Shown here in pieces: positions 9,852 to 17,160 of a stretch of 38,961 nucleotides of DNA. Within the stretch, counting starts at the first letter, position 1, and each line of letters begins with the position of its first letter. The translations under genes and the position numbers were made by a program. The DNA lies in the NCBI GenBank assembly GCA_021813745.1, contig JAKAJO010000057.1, positions 1-38,961 on the forward strand, written 5' to 3'. Under the pieces are notes generated by a model, which saw nothing but the letters and a program-made list of their open reading frames with translations, had not been told where the DNA came from and ran no database searches. The DNA is from Acidobacteriota bacterium (GTDB taxonomy: Bacteria; Acidobacteriota; Terriglobia; Terriglobales; Acidobacteriaceae).

Positions 9852-10580
9852 TCAGGCCACAGCAGGGGGCGCTACCGGATGAGCACGGCTGGAGGCGGAT
9901 TGAGCCGCTGCCTGCGCGGCAGCTTGCTCTTCGGCTTCCAGCTTGCTGCCTACCTCTGCGGCAGCCTGCGCCAGCACGCGGTGATGAATCGCAAACAGCG
10001 CCAGTTCGAGCCGGTCGCTCACGCCCGTCTTGTCGTAGATGGAGCGCAGATAGTTTTTGATGACCTGTTCGGTGGTCTTGAGCCGTTGTGCGATTTCGCG
10101 GTTCTTGCAGCCCTGGACGATGAGGGCAACGATGCGCATTTCTTTGGGGGTCAGGCGGTCGCGCACGCGAGTGCCCACGACATCATCTTCTGGTGAATCG
10201 GCGAACTGAGGTTGAGACGGCACGCAGATTTCGCCAGCGCCCACGCGATGAACGCATTCAACCAGTGATTGACCGGTTACGTTGCGGAACACCACACCAC
10301 GGAATCCCAGCTGTGTATAGGCGGCAGGATTCTCGTGATTCTCGGCGATGACAATGCCGCGGCTTCCAGCTGCATCCAGCAGCACGCGCATACGTCCCAT
10401 GTCCGGCTTCAGGGAGGCAGCAAACAAAACGAGCGCTCCCGGAAAGGTCGTGATTGCGTGCATCATCCGTTCCACGTCCGTGCATTGCGCGATGATCCGC
10501 AACTCTTCGTCCATGGCAAGAACCTTTGCAGTTCCGGCACGAAAGATTGCCTGCGAATCGGCAAGGATGATCTTTTTCAT
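9852..10580 (-). CDS. LuxR/NarL-type regulator with an atypical receiver domain
   Basis: Transcription factor of 242 residues. Residues 1-115 have a receiver-like fold (IILADSQAIFRAG with Asp8), but the phospho-acceptor position is Ala54 (VLFAAS where VLLDLS is usual) and the conserved Lys is Arg99. Phosphorylation by a kinase is therefore unlikely. Residues 142-198 are a complete LuxR-type HTH (LTPKEMRIVALIVQG, NREIAQRL, EQVIKNYLRSIYDKTGVSDR). The tail from about 203 is Ala/Gln-rich and low in complexity. GAGG lies about eight bases before the start. It is divergent from the receiver/TrxR fusion gene, with a 461-base shared upstream region that contains a NarL-type inverted repeat. Autoregulation or control of the neighbour is inferred. 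Confidence 0.88.
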   Translation of the reverse strand: MKKIILADSQAIFRAGTAKVLAMDEELRIIAQCTDVERMMHAITTFPGALVLFAASLKPDMGRMRVLLDAAGSRGIVIAENHENPAAYTQLGFRGVVFRNVTGQSLVECVHRVGAGEICVPSQPQFADSPEDDVVGTRVRDRLTPKEMRIVALIVQGCKNREIAQRLKTTEQVIKNYLRSIYDKTGVSDRLELALFAIHHRVLAQAAAEVGSKLEAEEQAAAQAAAQSASSRAHPVAPPAVA

Positions 10581-10792
10581 GCGTTACGCCTCTTCTGTCC
10601 CATTCGCCTTGCTTGCCTGTTCCCGGTTGGCTATGCAAGAACCGGCCAATCCGGAGCCCAACTGCGGGACGCCATCACGCGCCTGTAAACGAACGATGGC
10701 TCGTTCCTTTGCTTGAAGCCATCCGAACCCTATCCCTGAAACCGCTGCTCATCGTACCCAGCGTCCGAGTTTTGGTCTTTCCGGGTCCGAAG

Positions 10793-10808
10793 TACCTAAA
10801 CTTAGGTA
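10793..10808. promoter_or_regulatory. Perfect 7-2-7 inverted repeat, candidate NarL/LuxR-type operator
   Basis: TACCTAA-AC-TTAGGTA: two 7-base arms with perfect complementarity and a 2-base spacer. NarL/NarP-family HTH dimers bind heptamers close to TACYYMT in exactly a 7-2-7 inverted arrangement, and the arm here differs only at the last base. The divergent gene encodes such an HTH, so it is a natural ligand. It lies about 31 bases upstream of a candidate -35 for the fusion gene, an activator-like position. Confidence 0.55.
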
Positions 10809-10838
10809 ACGTGCCCTTACCATCAGCTTACCGTGCAA

Positions 10839-10867
10839 TTGACCAAACCGGCACAAGAATCTGCAAT
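10839..10867 (+). promoter_or_regulatory. Candidate sigma-70-type promoter for the fusion gene
   Basis: TTGACC (10839-10844), a 17-base spacer, then TGCAAT (10862-10867). The -35 matches consensus at five of six bases and the -10 at four of six. The expected start near 10874 would leave a leader of about 165 bases. Confidence 0.35.
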
Positions 10868-10870
10868 TGA

Positions 10871-10886
10871 TGTGATTTGTCGCACA
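10871..10886. promoter_or_regulatory. CRP/FNR-family-like site
   Basis: TGTGA-TTTGTC-GCACA matches the TGTGA-N6-TCACA dyad with one mismatch. It would lie at the predicted transcription start, so any bound factor would more likely repress than activate. No CRP gene is in the window, and a chance match is possible. Confidence 0.25.
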
Positions 10887-11041
10887 GTAACTGAGTAGTT
10901 TCGGCCCCAATGGGTGGAGAATCTTCCGTGAAGGGGATGTGGCATGCTGTTCGCTCCGCCCTCGAAGGCACTGCTGCACTTTCAGGATCGCCTTTGATGG
11001 GCTGAAAGTCCCGGCCTGCGAGCAAGATAGACTAAGGGTAT

Positions 11042-12694
11042 ATGGCAAGACCGATTCTGCTGGCAGTGGACGACGACGTGAGCGTGCTGGAGGCTGTGGT
11101 GCAAGATTTGCGGCGCCAGTACGGAGCGGAGTACCGAGTCTTGCGCGCTGCGAGCGGCCAGGCGGCCTTGGACACCCTCGAACAGCTTCGGTCCCGGCAG
11201 GATCCCGTTGCTCTCCTGTTGAGCGACCAGCGCATGCCCGGGATGACAGGCGTCGAGTTTCTCGAGCGAGCGATGGCTCTGTTTCCAGACGCCCGCCGGG
11301 TCTTGTTGACGGCATACGCGGATACCGAAGCGGCAATTCGTGCCATTAACGCCGCGCGCATTCATTACTACCTGAATAAACCCTGGGATCCGCCCGAAGA
11401 GCGCCTCTATCCGGTGCTCAGTGACTTGCTGGATGACTGGAAGGCGGGTTACCGGCCGCCGTTCGAAGGCTTGCGGGTTCTTGGTAGTCGGTGGTCGCTT
11501 AAAGACCACAGCCTGCGTAACTTTCTCTCCCGCAACCATATTTCCTACCGCTGGTTCGATGTAGGAAGCAGTGCGGAGGCACCGCGTCTGATGGAGGAGC
11601 TACGGCTCGACTCGAGTCAACTTCCTGCTGTCCTTTTTCCTGACGGCAGCACCCTTTTAGGTGCGGATCCGGATACGCTGGCAGCGCGAGTTGGGTTGCG
11701 GACCCGGGCCTCAGGGGAGTTCTATGACATGGTGGTCATCGGGGGCGGTCCTGCCGGCCTCGGCGCTGCGGTCTACGGTGCCAGCGAGGGACTGAAAACC
11801 CTTGTAATTGAACCAGAAGCACCAGGTGGTCAGGCTGGGTCCAGCTCAAAGATTGAGAACTATCTGGGCTTTCCGACCGGAATCACGGGTGCCGATCTTG
11901 GGCGTCGCGCCCATCTTCAGGCGTCTCGCTTCGGTGCCGAGTTCCTGACCCAGCGCGCAACGGGACTGCGCATCGAGGGGGAATATCGCTTCGTTCAACT
12001 GGGCGATGGGCGCGAAGTGGCAACGCGTGTGGTTCTGCTCGCCTTGGGAGTTCAGTATCGGCGGCTTAAGATCCCCGGTGCCGAGCAATTGGCCGGCCGA
12101 GGTATCTACTACGGTGCTGCGCTCGTGGAAGCGGCGGCCTGCAAGGACGAAGAGGTCTTTGTCGTCGGCGGAGCCAACTCGGCCGGGCAAGCGGCTCTGC
12201 ACTTTGCAAAATATGCCTGCAAAGTAACCATGCTGGTGCGCGGAGCGGGACTCTCGGCCACCATGTCGAAATACTTAATCGATGAGATTGAACGAACATC
12301 CAATATTGTGTTGGAGACGCACACCGAGGTGGTTGCAGCCGAAGGGAACGATCATCTCGAATTCATTTGTCTGCGTGGACCTGAAGGAGAACGGCGGGTC
12401 GCTGCGACGGCATTGTTCGTTTTTATTGGAGCAGAACCCCAAACGGGATGGCTGCCGCCGCAGATCTTGCGAGACGAAAAGGGATTTGTGCTGGCGGGTC
12501 CGGACCTGAGCCACAATGGAAAACTTCCGGCAAGCTGGAGGGAGTTGCGAGATCCATATCTTCTCGAAACCAGCGTGCCCGGGGTTTTTGTGGCGGGTGA
12601 CCTGCGGCACGGCTCGGTGAAGCGTGTGGCATCCGCAGTGGGCGAAGGGTCCATCGCTGTGCAGTTTGTGCATCAATATCTGGCAGGATTCTGA
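11042..12694 (+). CDS. Fused response regulator / glutaredoxin-like / thioredoxin-reductase-like flavoprotein
   Basis: 550-residue, three-part protein. Residues 5-130: intact CheY-like receiver (Asp10/Asp11, acceptor Asp62 in SDQRMPG, Thr90, Lys113 in LNKPW). Residues about 142-218: thioredoxin/glutaredoxin-like fold (GSRWSLKDHSLRNFLSRN, then LPAVLFPDG), but the CxxC position reads SLKD. Residues 226-550: FAD/NAD(P)H oxidoreductase of the thioredoxin-reductase family with GGGPAGLG (234-241), GGQAGSSSKIENYLGFP, VGGANSAG (375-382) and the FAD motif VFVAGDLRHGS. The CxxC of true thioredoxin reductase is absent; the region reads EAAACKDEE with a single Cys367. So it is probably not a thioredoxin reductase, and may be a NAD(P)H-dependent signalling or output flavoprotein. 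The sensor kinase gene follows after 20 bases and is the likely partner. Confidence 0.9.
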   Translation: MARPILLAVDDDVSVLEAVVQDLRRQYGAEYRVLRAASGQAALDTLEQLRSRQDPVALLLSDQRMPGMTGVEFLERAMALFPDARRVLLTAYADTEAAIRAINAARIHYYLNKPWDPPEERLYPVLSDLLDDWKAGYRPPFEGLRVLGSRWSLKDHSLRNFLSRNHISYRWFDVGSSAEAPRLMEELRLDSSQLPAVLFPDGSTLLGADPDTLAARVGLRTRASGEFYDMVVIGGGPAGLGAAVYGASEGLKTLVIEPEAPGGQAGSSSKIENYLGFPTGITGADLGRRAHLQASRFGAEFLTQRATGLRIEGEYRFVQLGDGREVATRVVLLALGVQYRRLKIPGAEQLAGRGIYYGAALVEAAACKDEEVFVVGGANSAGQAALHFAKYACKVTMLVRGAGLSATMSKYLIDEIERTSNIVLETHTEVVAAEGNDHLEFICLRGPEGERRVAATALFVFIGAEPQTGWLPPQILRDEKGFVLAGPDLSHNGKLPASWRELRDPYLLETSVPGVFVAGDLRHGSVKRVASAVGEGSIAVQFVHQYLAGF

Positions 12695-12714
12695 ACGGGA
12701 AGAGTCGAGACGAG

Positions 12715-14187
12715 ATGAACGAAGGCCGAAGCACGATCGAGATCGAGTCCGTTCCGTTGGAGCATCTGGCCCGTGCGCTTCGCGCGACCCGGCCCTTTGC
12801 CGAGACACCGATCGAAGCGGTCAACGGTGTTGATTCTGTGGATCGCGTTACGGCCCGCGCTGGAAGCACGCTATTGGAATCGGGAGACCCACAGCGCTGG
12901 TACTGGGTGGTGCTGGAGGGTGAGATCCGCGCAGACCGCCCCGAGGCGGGCCAGGACCCAGTGACGGTGGGGTTTGCCCGCGCCGGCGAGGGCTTTGGAG
13001 AAGTTACGCTGCTTACCGGGAAGCCCAATTCGCCGTTCACCATCGTTACGACACAGGACTCGCTTCTGCTGCGCTTCAACGAGGCCAGCTTCTGGTCTTT
13101 GCTGGCCTGCTGCCCGTCCCTGCGCAATGTGGTTCTTGCGGATATGACCGCTCGCTTGCGCGCGCATCAACAGGAAGCGCTGCACCGCGAGAAGCTCATC
13201 TCGCTTGGCACTCTCGCTGCGGGGCTTATGCATGAGCTCAACAACCCTGGAACCGCCGCCAAGCGCGCGGCGTCTCAATTGCGCGAAAACCTGATGCAGC
13301 TCCAGAAGCTGAGCCTGCGCATGAGTGACCAGCCCAAGAGCGCGGAGCAACTGGAGTGCATTCGGGGCCTGCTGGAGCATGCGCTGAGCGGCTGCAAGAT
13401 GGCGGCGATGAGCAGTGTTGACCAGGCCGATGCGGAAGAGTCGATGGGGCAGTGGCTTGCGGACGCAGGGGTCGAAAACGCCTACTCGATTGCGCCAATC
13501 CTTGTGGCGATGCGCTATGACCGGCATGAACTCGAATGCGCGCGGGCTTATTTTGATCAACCTGCCTTCTCTGATGCACTCAACTGGCTTGGCGCGCTTG
13601 CCTCGAGCGTCTGGCTCGTTTGTTCCATTGAAGACAGTATCGCGCGGGTGAGTGAACTGGTGATGGCTGTCAAGAAGTTTGCATACGATGAGCGCTCGCA
13701 GAGCAGGGAACTCGATGTGCATGAGAGCTTGCAGAGCACACTGACAATGCTCGGCCACAAAATGCGGGTAAAGCAGATCGAGACGGTCAAGTGCTTCTCT
13801 GCTGCGCCTTCGAAGATTCAAACACGTGGAACGGCGCTGAGCCAGGTTTGGACCAATCTCATCGACAACGCCGTGGATGCCTCGCCGGCGCAGGGGAAGG
13901 TCGAGATCGCAACGTGGAATGAACCAGAGTTCCTGGTCGTCAGCGTCACCGATCACGGCGAGGGAATTCCCGCGGAGGTGTTGCCCCGGATCTTCGATGC
14001 CTTCTTTACCACCAAGCCGCAAGGAAAGGGTACCGGCCTGGGCCTCGAGATTGCTCACCGGATTGTGACGCAGAAGTTTGGCGGAAAGATCGATGTTGCG
14101 TCACAACCCGGACAGACGCGCTTCACGGTCCGGTTGCCTCTCGGCCAATCCAATCCGCCCCCACCCGCCGAGTCTCCAGCTCTCTAG
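12715..14187 (+). CDS. Sensor histidine kinase with N-terminal cNMP-binding-like domain
   Basis: 490-residue kinase, presumably cytoplasmic: no membrane segment or signal peptide is seen. Residues about 20-150 resemble a cyclic-nucleotide-binding domain ([14 protein letters not shown] at 94-107), but the Arg that normally holds the cyclic phosphate is Asn105, so cAMP/cGMP binding is doubtful. The H-box is [12 protein letters not shown] with His173. The ATPase has an N-box near 377-391 ([15 protein letters not shown]), G1 DHGEGIP, F-box FDAFFTTK and G2 GKGTGLGLE. About 170 residues between the H-box region and the ATPase form an extra, mostly helical insert. It is coupled to the receiver/flavoprotein fusion gene (20-base gap), so phosphotransfer to Asp62 of that protein is the obvious hypothesis. 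Confidence 0.9.
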   Translation: MNEGRSTIEIESVPLEHLARALRATRPFAETPIEAVNGVDSVDRVTARAGSTLLESGDPQRWYWVVLEGEIRADRPEAGQDPVTVGFARAGEGFGEVTLLTGKPNSPFTIVTTQDSLLLRFNEASFWSLLACCPSLRNVVLADMTARLRAHQQEALHREKLISLGTLAAGLMHELNNPGTAAKRAASQLRENLMQLQKLSLRMSDQPKSAEQLECIRGLLEHALSGCKMAAMSSVDQADAEESMGQWLADAGVENAYSIAPILVAMRYDRHELECARAYFDQPAFSDALNWLGALASSVWLVCSIEDSIARVSELVMAVKKFAYDERSQSRELDVHESLQSTLTMLGHKMRVKQIETVKCFSAAPSKIQTRGTALSQVWTNLIDNAVDASPAQGKVEIATWNEPEFLVVSVTDHGEGIPAEVLPRIFDAFFTTKPQGKGTGLGLEIAHRIVTQKFGGKIDVASQPGQTRFTVRLPLGQSNPPPPAESPAL

Positions 14188-14265
14188 ATCATTTCTGCCC
14201 TGCGGTGCTTACTCTGGGAAATTGAGAGTTTGGCCTTTTGTCTTATTCCCAAATCCATCTTGATG

Positions 14266-14286
14266 AGGGTGTTTTCACCCTTTTGC
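14266..14286 (+). terminator. Intrinsic terminator after the sensor kinase gene
   Basis: AGGGTG (14266-14271), TTTT loop, CACCCT (14276-14281), then further T residues. Compact stem plus T-run, 79 bases past the kinase stop and just before the sigma-28 promoter. It separates the two transcription units. Confidence 0.65.
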
Positions 14287-14301
14287 CTTGAGTCCACATC
14301 A

Positions 14302-14328
14302 TCAAGTTCCGCTCTTTTCCGCCGATGT
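14302..14328 (+). promoter_or_regulatory. Sigma-28 (FliA) flagellar promoter
   Basis: TCAAGTTC (14302-14309), an 11-base spacer, then GCCGATGT (14321-14328). The FliA consensus is TAAAGTTT-N11-GCCGATAA: six of eight bases match in each box and the spacing is exact. The predicted start near 14335 falls just before the ribosome site of the gene starting at 14348. It places the PAS/GGDEF-like gene and motAB in the late flagellar regulon. Confidence 0.65.
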
Positions 14329-14347
14329 ATTGCGGGAAAGGATCATC

Positions 14348-15241
14348 ATGCCAGGGCGTGCAGAACTGATGGAAGCGGCACTGAGCGGTCATCCCGAAGG
14401 GATTGCCTTGCTTGATGACGTGGGTCAGGTGATGTTCTGGAATCATGCGGCGGAGACAATGACCGGCTTTGCCGGGATTGAGGTCGTTGCGTGCGCAACT
14501 CCCTGGGCTCTTGAGGCGGTGCTGCATGGGAATCTCACTTGGAATGCGGCCTGTGCGATGCATGGGGGGCGTGCCGCTGGGTGCGAGATCGTACATGGGC
14601 AACACAAGTTGGGTGGGAGCTTATCCCTGTCCGTGCGGCGAGTGGTCTTACGCGACGATCTCGGGGAGCGAATCGGTACAGCCGTTCTTTTCCATCGTGT
14701 TGAATATGTGGAAGCCCTGAAGCATGGCGAGACCAGCCGGGACGGGAGTCTGGAGCTAATGCATTCTCAGATTGAAGCATTTCTCGTCGAACAGTATGAA
14801 AAATTCCTCACCGGCGCATTGTCTTTTGGGCTCCTCTGGCTAAGCGTGGACCAGGCGATGAAGTTGCGTAAAACGCATGGAGCCAGGGCTTACGAAGCGA
14901 TGCTGGATCGTATGGAGCGCACGCTTGCTGGTGGCCTGCATGCAGGTGAGGAATTGGGACGATGGAATGAGGGAGATTTCCTCATCCTGGCGCAGTCGCC
15001 GGATGTCGAGGGGCTCATGCTGCGAGCGCATCAAGTGGCAGAGCTCGCCCGGACAGCGGATTTTCGCTGGTGGGGTGATCGCCTGCCGCTCACGGTGAGT
15101 GTTGGCGCTGCAATGGCTCGGCCTGCCGAGCTCTTGGTCACCCTTTTGGAGCGGGCCCAGGCTGCCATGTATTCAGGCCTTCAGGCAGGAGGCAACCAGG
15201 TCAAGATGGCACGAGGAGAGCAGGAATGTTTGCGATCGTAG
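14348..15241 (+). CDS. PAS domain / degenerate GGDEF domain protein
   Basis: 297-residue protein. Residues about 8-118 form a PAS domain (HPEGIALLDDVGQVMFWNHAAETMTGF). Residues about 152-290 align with a GGDEF domain (FGLLWLSVDQAMKLRKTHG, RWNEGDFLIL, LPLTVSVGAA, LLERAQAAMYSGLQAGGNQV). The GGDEF signature is NEGDF (207-211), so diguanylate cyclase activity is unlikely; a sensory or c-di-GMP/GTP-binding role is possible. No EAL domain. Start at ATG 14348 has GGGAAAGG upstream and lies just after the sigma-28 promoter; a TTG at 14288 would begin before that promoter. The 3' end overlaps motA by 16 bases, implying translational coupling and a role in controlling the flagellar stator. Confidence 0.8.
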   Translation: MPGRAELMEAALSGHPEGIALLDDVGQVMFWNHAAETMTGFAGIEVVACATPWALEAVLHGNLTWNAACAMHGGRAAGCEIVHGQHKLGGSLSLSVRRVVLRDDLGERIGTAVLFHRVEYVEALKHGETSRDGSLELMHSQIEAFLVEQYEKFLTGALSFGLLWLSVDQAMKLRKTHGARAYEAMLDRMERTLAGGLHAGEELGRWNEGDFLILAQSPDVEGLMLRAHQVAELARTADFRWWGDRLPLTVSVGAAMARPAELLVTLLERAQAAMYSGLQAGGNQVKMARGEQECLRS

Positions 15242-16095
15242 GAGTGCTGCTGGTCTTTGCTGCTGTCGTGGGTGGCTTTCTTATGGAGAAGGGGCACATC
15301 CAGGTCCTCCTTCAGCCTGCCGAGCTGGTCATCTTGGGTGGCGCGGCGCTGGGTACCCTGCTGACTGCGAATCCTCCCCATATTCTCAAGGGGATCGTGG
15401 AAGGACTGACAGGCGTCCTGCGAGGAGCGAAGTTTGGAAAGGCGCGCTATCTGGTGACTCTCAGAATGATGTATCAGTTCCTTAATAAGGTGCGGAAGGA
15501 AGGCCTTCTCAGCGTGGAGGCAGACGTGGAGAGGCCGCAGGAGAGCTCCATTTTTAAAAGTTACCCCGATTTTCTCTCGGATCATCACGCCTGTGATTTT
15601 GTCTGCGACACATTGCGCATGGCGATTACAGGAGGTGTCGAGCCCTTTGACATGGATCAAATGATGGAACTCGACATGGAAGTTCATTACCACGACGCGA
15701 CTCAACCGGTCAGTGCCTTGTCTACGGTGGCCGATGCATTGCCGGGACTGGGGATTGTTGCTGCGGTGCTGGGGGTCGTCATAACGATGGGTGCCCTGGG
15801 GGGTCCGCCAGAGGAAATTGGCCACAAGGTCGCTGCGGCCCTTGTGGGTACATTTCTGGGAATTCTAATGTGCTACGGCGTGGTGGGGCCGCTGGCAGCG
15901 AACATGAGTAAGAGCGCTGACGAGCACAACAGCTATCTGCATGTGCTGCGTGTGCTGTTGCTGGCGTTTCTGAAGGGATCTGCGCCGATGATCGCCATCG
16001 AGATGGGTCGGCGGGCAATTCCCGCGCACGTGCGTCCCACCTTTGACGAAATGGAGAGGAGCTGCAAGAACCAATCCGCGGAGGCGGCTGCCTAG
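15226..16095 (+). CDS. motA: Flagellar motor stator protein MotA
   Basis: Inner-membrane proton-channel subunit of the flagellar stator, 289 residues. Four hydrophobic segments: two near the N-terminus (MFAIVGVLLVFAAVVGG; AELVILGGAALGTLL) and two after the cytoplasmic loop (LGIVAAVLGVVITMGAL; VGTFLGILMCYGVVGPL). The functionally important Pro before the third segment is present (ALPGLGIV). The cytoplasmic loop, about residues 50-170, contains charged residues that normally contact FliG. GAGGAG precedes the ATG inside the end of the upstream gene. motB follows after 24 bases. Confidence 0.95.
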   Translation: MFAIVGVLLVFAAVVGGFLMEKGHIQVLLQPAELVILGGAALGTLLTANPPHILKGIVEGLTGVLRGAKFGKARYLVTLRMMYQFLNKVRKEGLLSVEADVERPQESSIFKSYPDFLSDHHACDFVCDTLRMAITGGVEPFDMDQMMELDMEVHYHDATQPVSALSTVADALPGLGIVAAVLGVVITMGALGGPPEEIGHKVAAALVGTFLGILMCYGVVGPLAANMSKSADEHNSYLHVLRVLLLAFLKGSAPMIAIEMGRRAIPAHVRPTFDEMERSCKNQSAEAAA

Positions 16096-16119
16096 TGGAA
16101 CTTCGAAAAGGAAACGCGC

Positions 16120-17076
16120 ATGTCGACAGGGAGGATGCAACCAATCATCGTCGTCCGCAAGAGGGCAGCCCATGGGGGGCACCATGGAGGTGCGTGGAAG
16201 GTGGCCTATGCTGACTTCGTTACGGCGATGATGTCGCTGTTCATCGTACTCTGGCTGATGAACTCAAGCGAGAAGATCAAGAAGGCTGTGGCTGGTTATT
16301 TCAACGATCCTCAAGGCACGGCTTTACTGCTTGGCACGACAATGAGCGGAAGCGGCATCGCAGTTGAGCAGGAACGAGACGACGCACTGCAAAAGCTGAA
16401 GGAGAGGCTGGAAGCCGAAATCCGTGCACGAAAAGAACTGGATAAGCTCTCGAAGCAGATCGAGATCACCATTACACCGGAAGGATTGAGAATTGAACTC
16501 TTGGAGACAAAAAATGGCACCTTTTACGAGAGCGGCAGCGCGCGGCTGAGTGAGAATGGGCAGGAACTGCTTGCCCTGCTGGCCTCGGAGCTGAAGACCC
16601 TGCCCAACGATCTCCTCATTGAGGGCCACACAGATGCGGCACCATACACCCGGGATGCCAGTTACAGTAACTGGGAGCTCTCGGCCGATCGCGCCAATGC
16701 GGCCCGCCGTCTGATGCAGGCCGATGGGGTTCGTCCTGACCAGGTGACGCAGGTGCGCGGCTACGCTGACCAGATGCTGCGCGTCAAGTCCAATCCCTTT
16801 GATCCGTCGAACCGGCGTATCTCCATTCTCGTCAAGAACGCTTCTCCTCCACGGCCCAGTATGCAAGGCGCAGAGGCAGTTGGGGAGGATTCTGCCCCCA
16901 TGGCATCTGCAACCCCCAAAATCAACGCCATTGAGACCGCACGTGTGAAGCAAGCACTCAAGCAGGACCAGCCGCAGACGCCGTCCGTTCCATCAGAAGG
17001 CCTGATGTCTGCTTCGGCGCGAGCGTCCAACTTCCTGACACGTTTGACGAAGCTCATGCCGGCTCGGAAGAACTGA
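16120..17076 (+). CDS. motB: Flagellar motor stator protein MotB
   Basis: Peptidoglycan-anchored partner of MotA, 318 residues. The basic N-terminus is followed by a single membrane segment containing the proton-binding Asp32 (VAYADFVTAMMSLFIVLW). A periplasmic plug/coiled segment follows (ERDDALQKLKERLEAEIRARKELDKL). The OmpA-like domain lies at about 165-265, with the peptidoglycan-binding signature IEGHTDAAPY and WELSADRANAARRLM. The C-terminal 50 residues are Pro/Ala/Gln-rich and variable. AAAGGA lies upstream of the ATG. Proton rather than sodium coupling is the default expectation but not proven by sequence. Confidence 0.95.
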   Translation: MSTGRMQPIIVVRKRAAHGGHHGGAWKVAYADFVTAMMSLFIVLWLMNSSEKIKKAVAGYFNDPQGTALLLGTTMSGSGIAVEQERDDALQKLKERLEAEIRARKELDKLSKQIEITITPEGLRIELLETKNGTFYESGSARLSENGQELLALLASELKTLPNDLLIEGHTDAAPYTRDASYSNWELSADRANAARRLMQADGVRPDQVTQVRGYADQMLRVKSNPFDPSNRRISILVKNASPPRPSMQGAEAVGEDSAPMASATPKINAIETARVKQALKQDQPQTPSVPSEGLMSASARASNFLTRLTKLMPARKN

Positions 17077-17136
17077 GTCAACCAACCATCTTCCTGGCAC
17101 AGAAACCGTACAATGGTGTACTCTGAATAGGCTCCA

Positions 17137-17148
17137 GAAAGCGTTTAC
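17137..17148. promoter_or_regulatory. Candidate LacI-family operator before araB
   Basis: GAAAGCGTTTAC is a CG-centred partial palindrome of the LacI/CcpA type, just before the araB ribosome site (GGAGG 17150-17154). A bound repressor would block initiation. Part of the match could be chance. Confidence 0.3.
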
Positions 17149-17160
17149 CGGAGGCTTCTC

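Larger units (their letters stand above)
10581..11041. other. Long divergent intergenic region
   Basis: 461 bases between the LuxR-type gene and the fusion gene, with no convincing coding sequence. It holds the 7-2-7 inverted repeat (10793-10808), a candidate sigma-70-like promoter (10839-10867) and a CRP/FNR-like half-symmetric site (10871-10886). The part nearest the LuxR gene (10581-10780) shows nothing I recognise. Confidence 0.6.

Noticed and set aside
11042..12694. Calling the fusion protein a true thioredoxin reductase
   Set aside because: The required CxxC is missing, so only the flavoprotein family, not the activity, is supported.
12871..14058. 395-codon frame opposite the sensor kinase gene
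   Set aside because: Antisense to a kinase with all catalytic boxes; product has no family features.
14288..14347. Upstream TTG start for the PAS/GGDEF-like gene
   Set aside because: It would begin before the sigma-28 promoter, while ATG 14348 has a ribosome site and follows the promoter.
17108..17121. GTACA-ATGG-TGTAC inverted repeat before araB
   Set aside because: Arms of only five bases; expected often by chance, and no family of binding sites is recognised.
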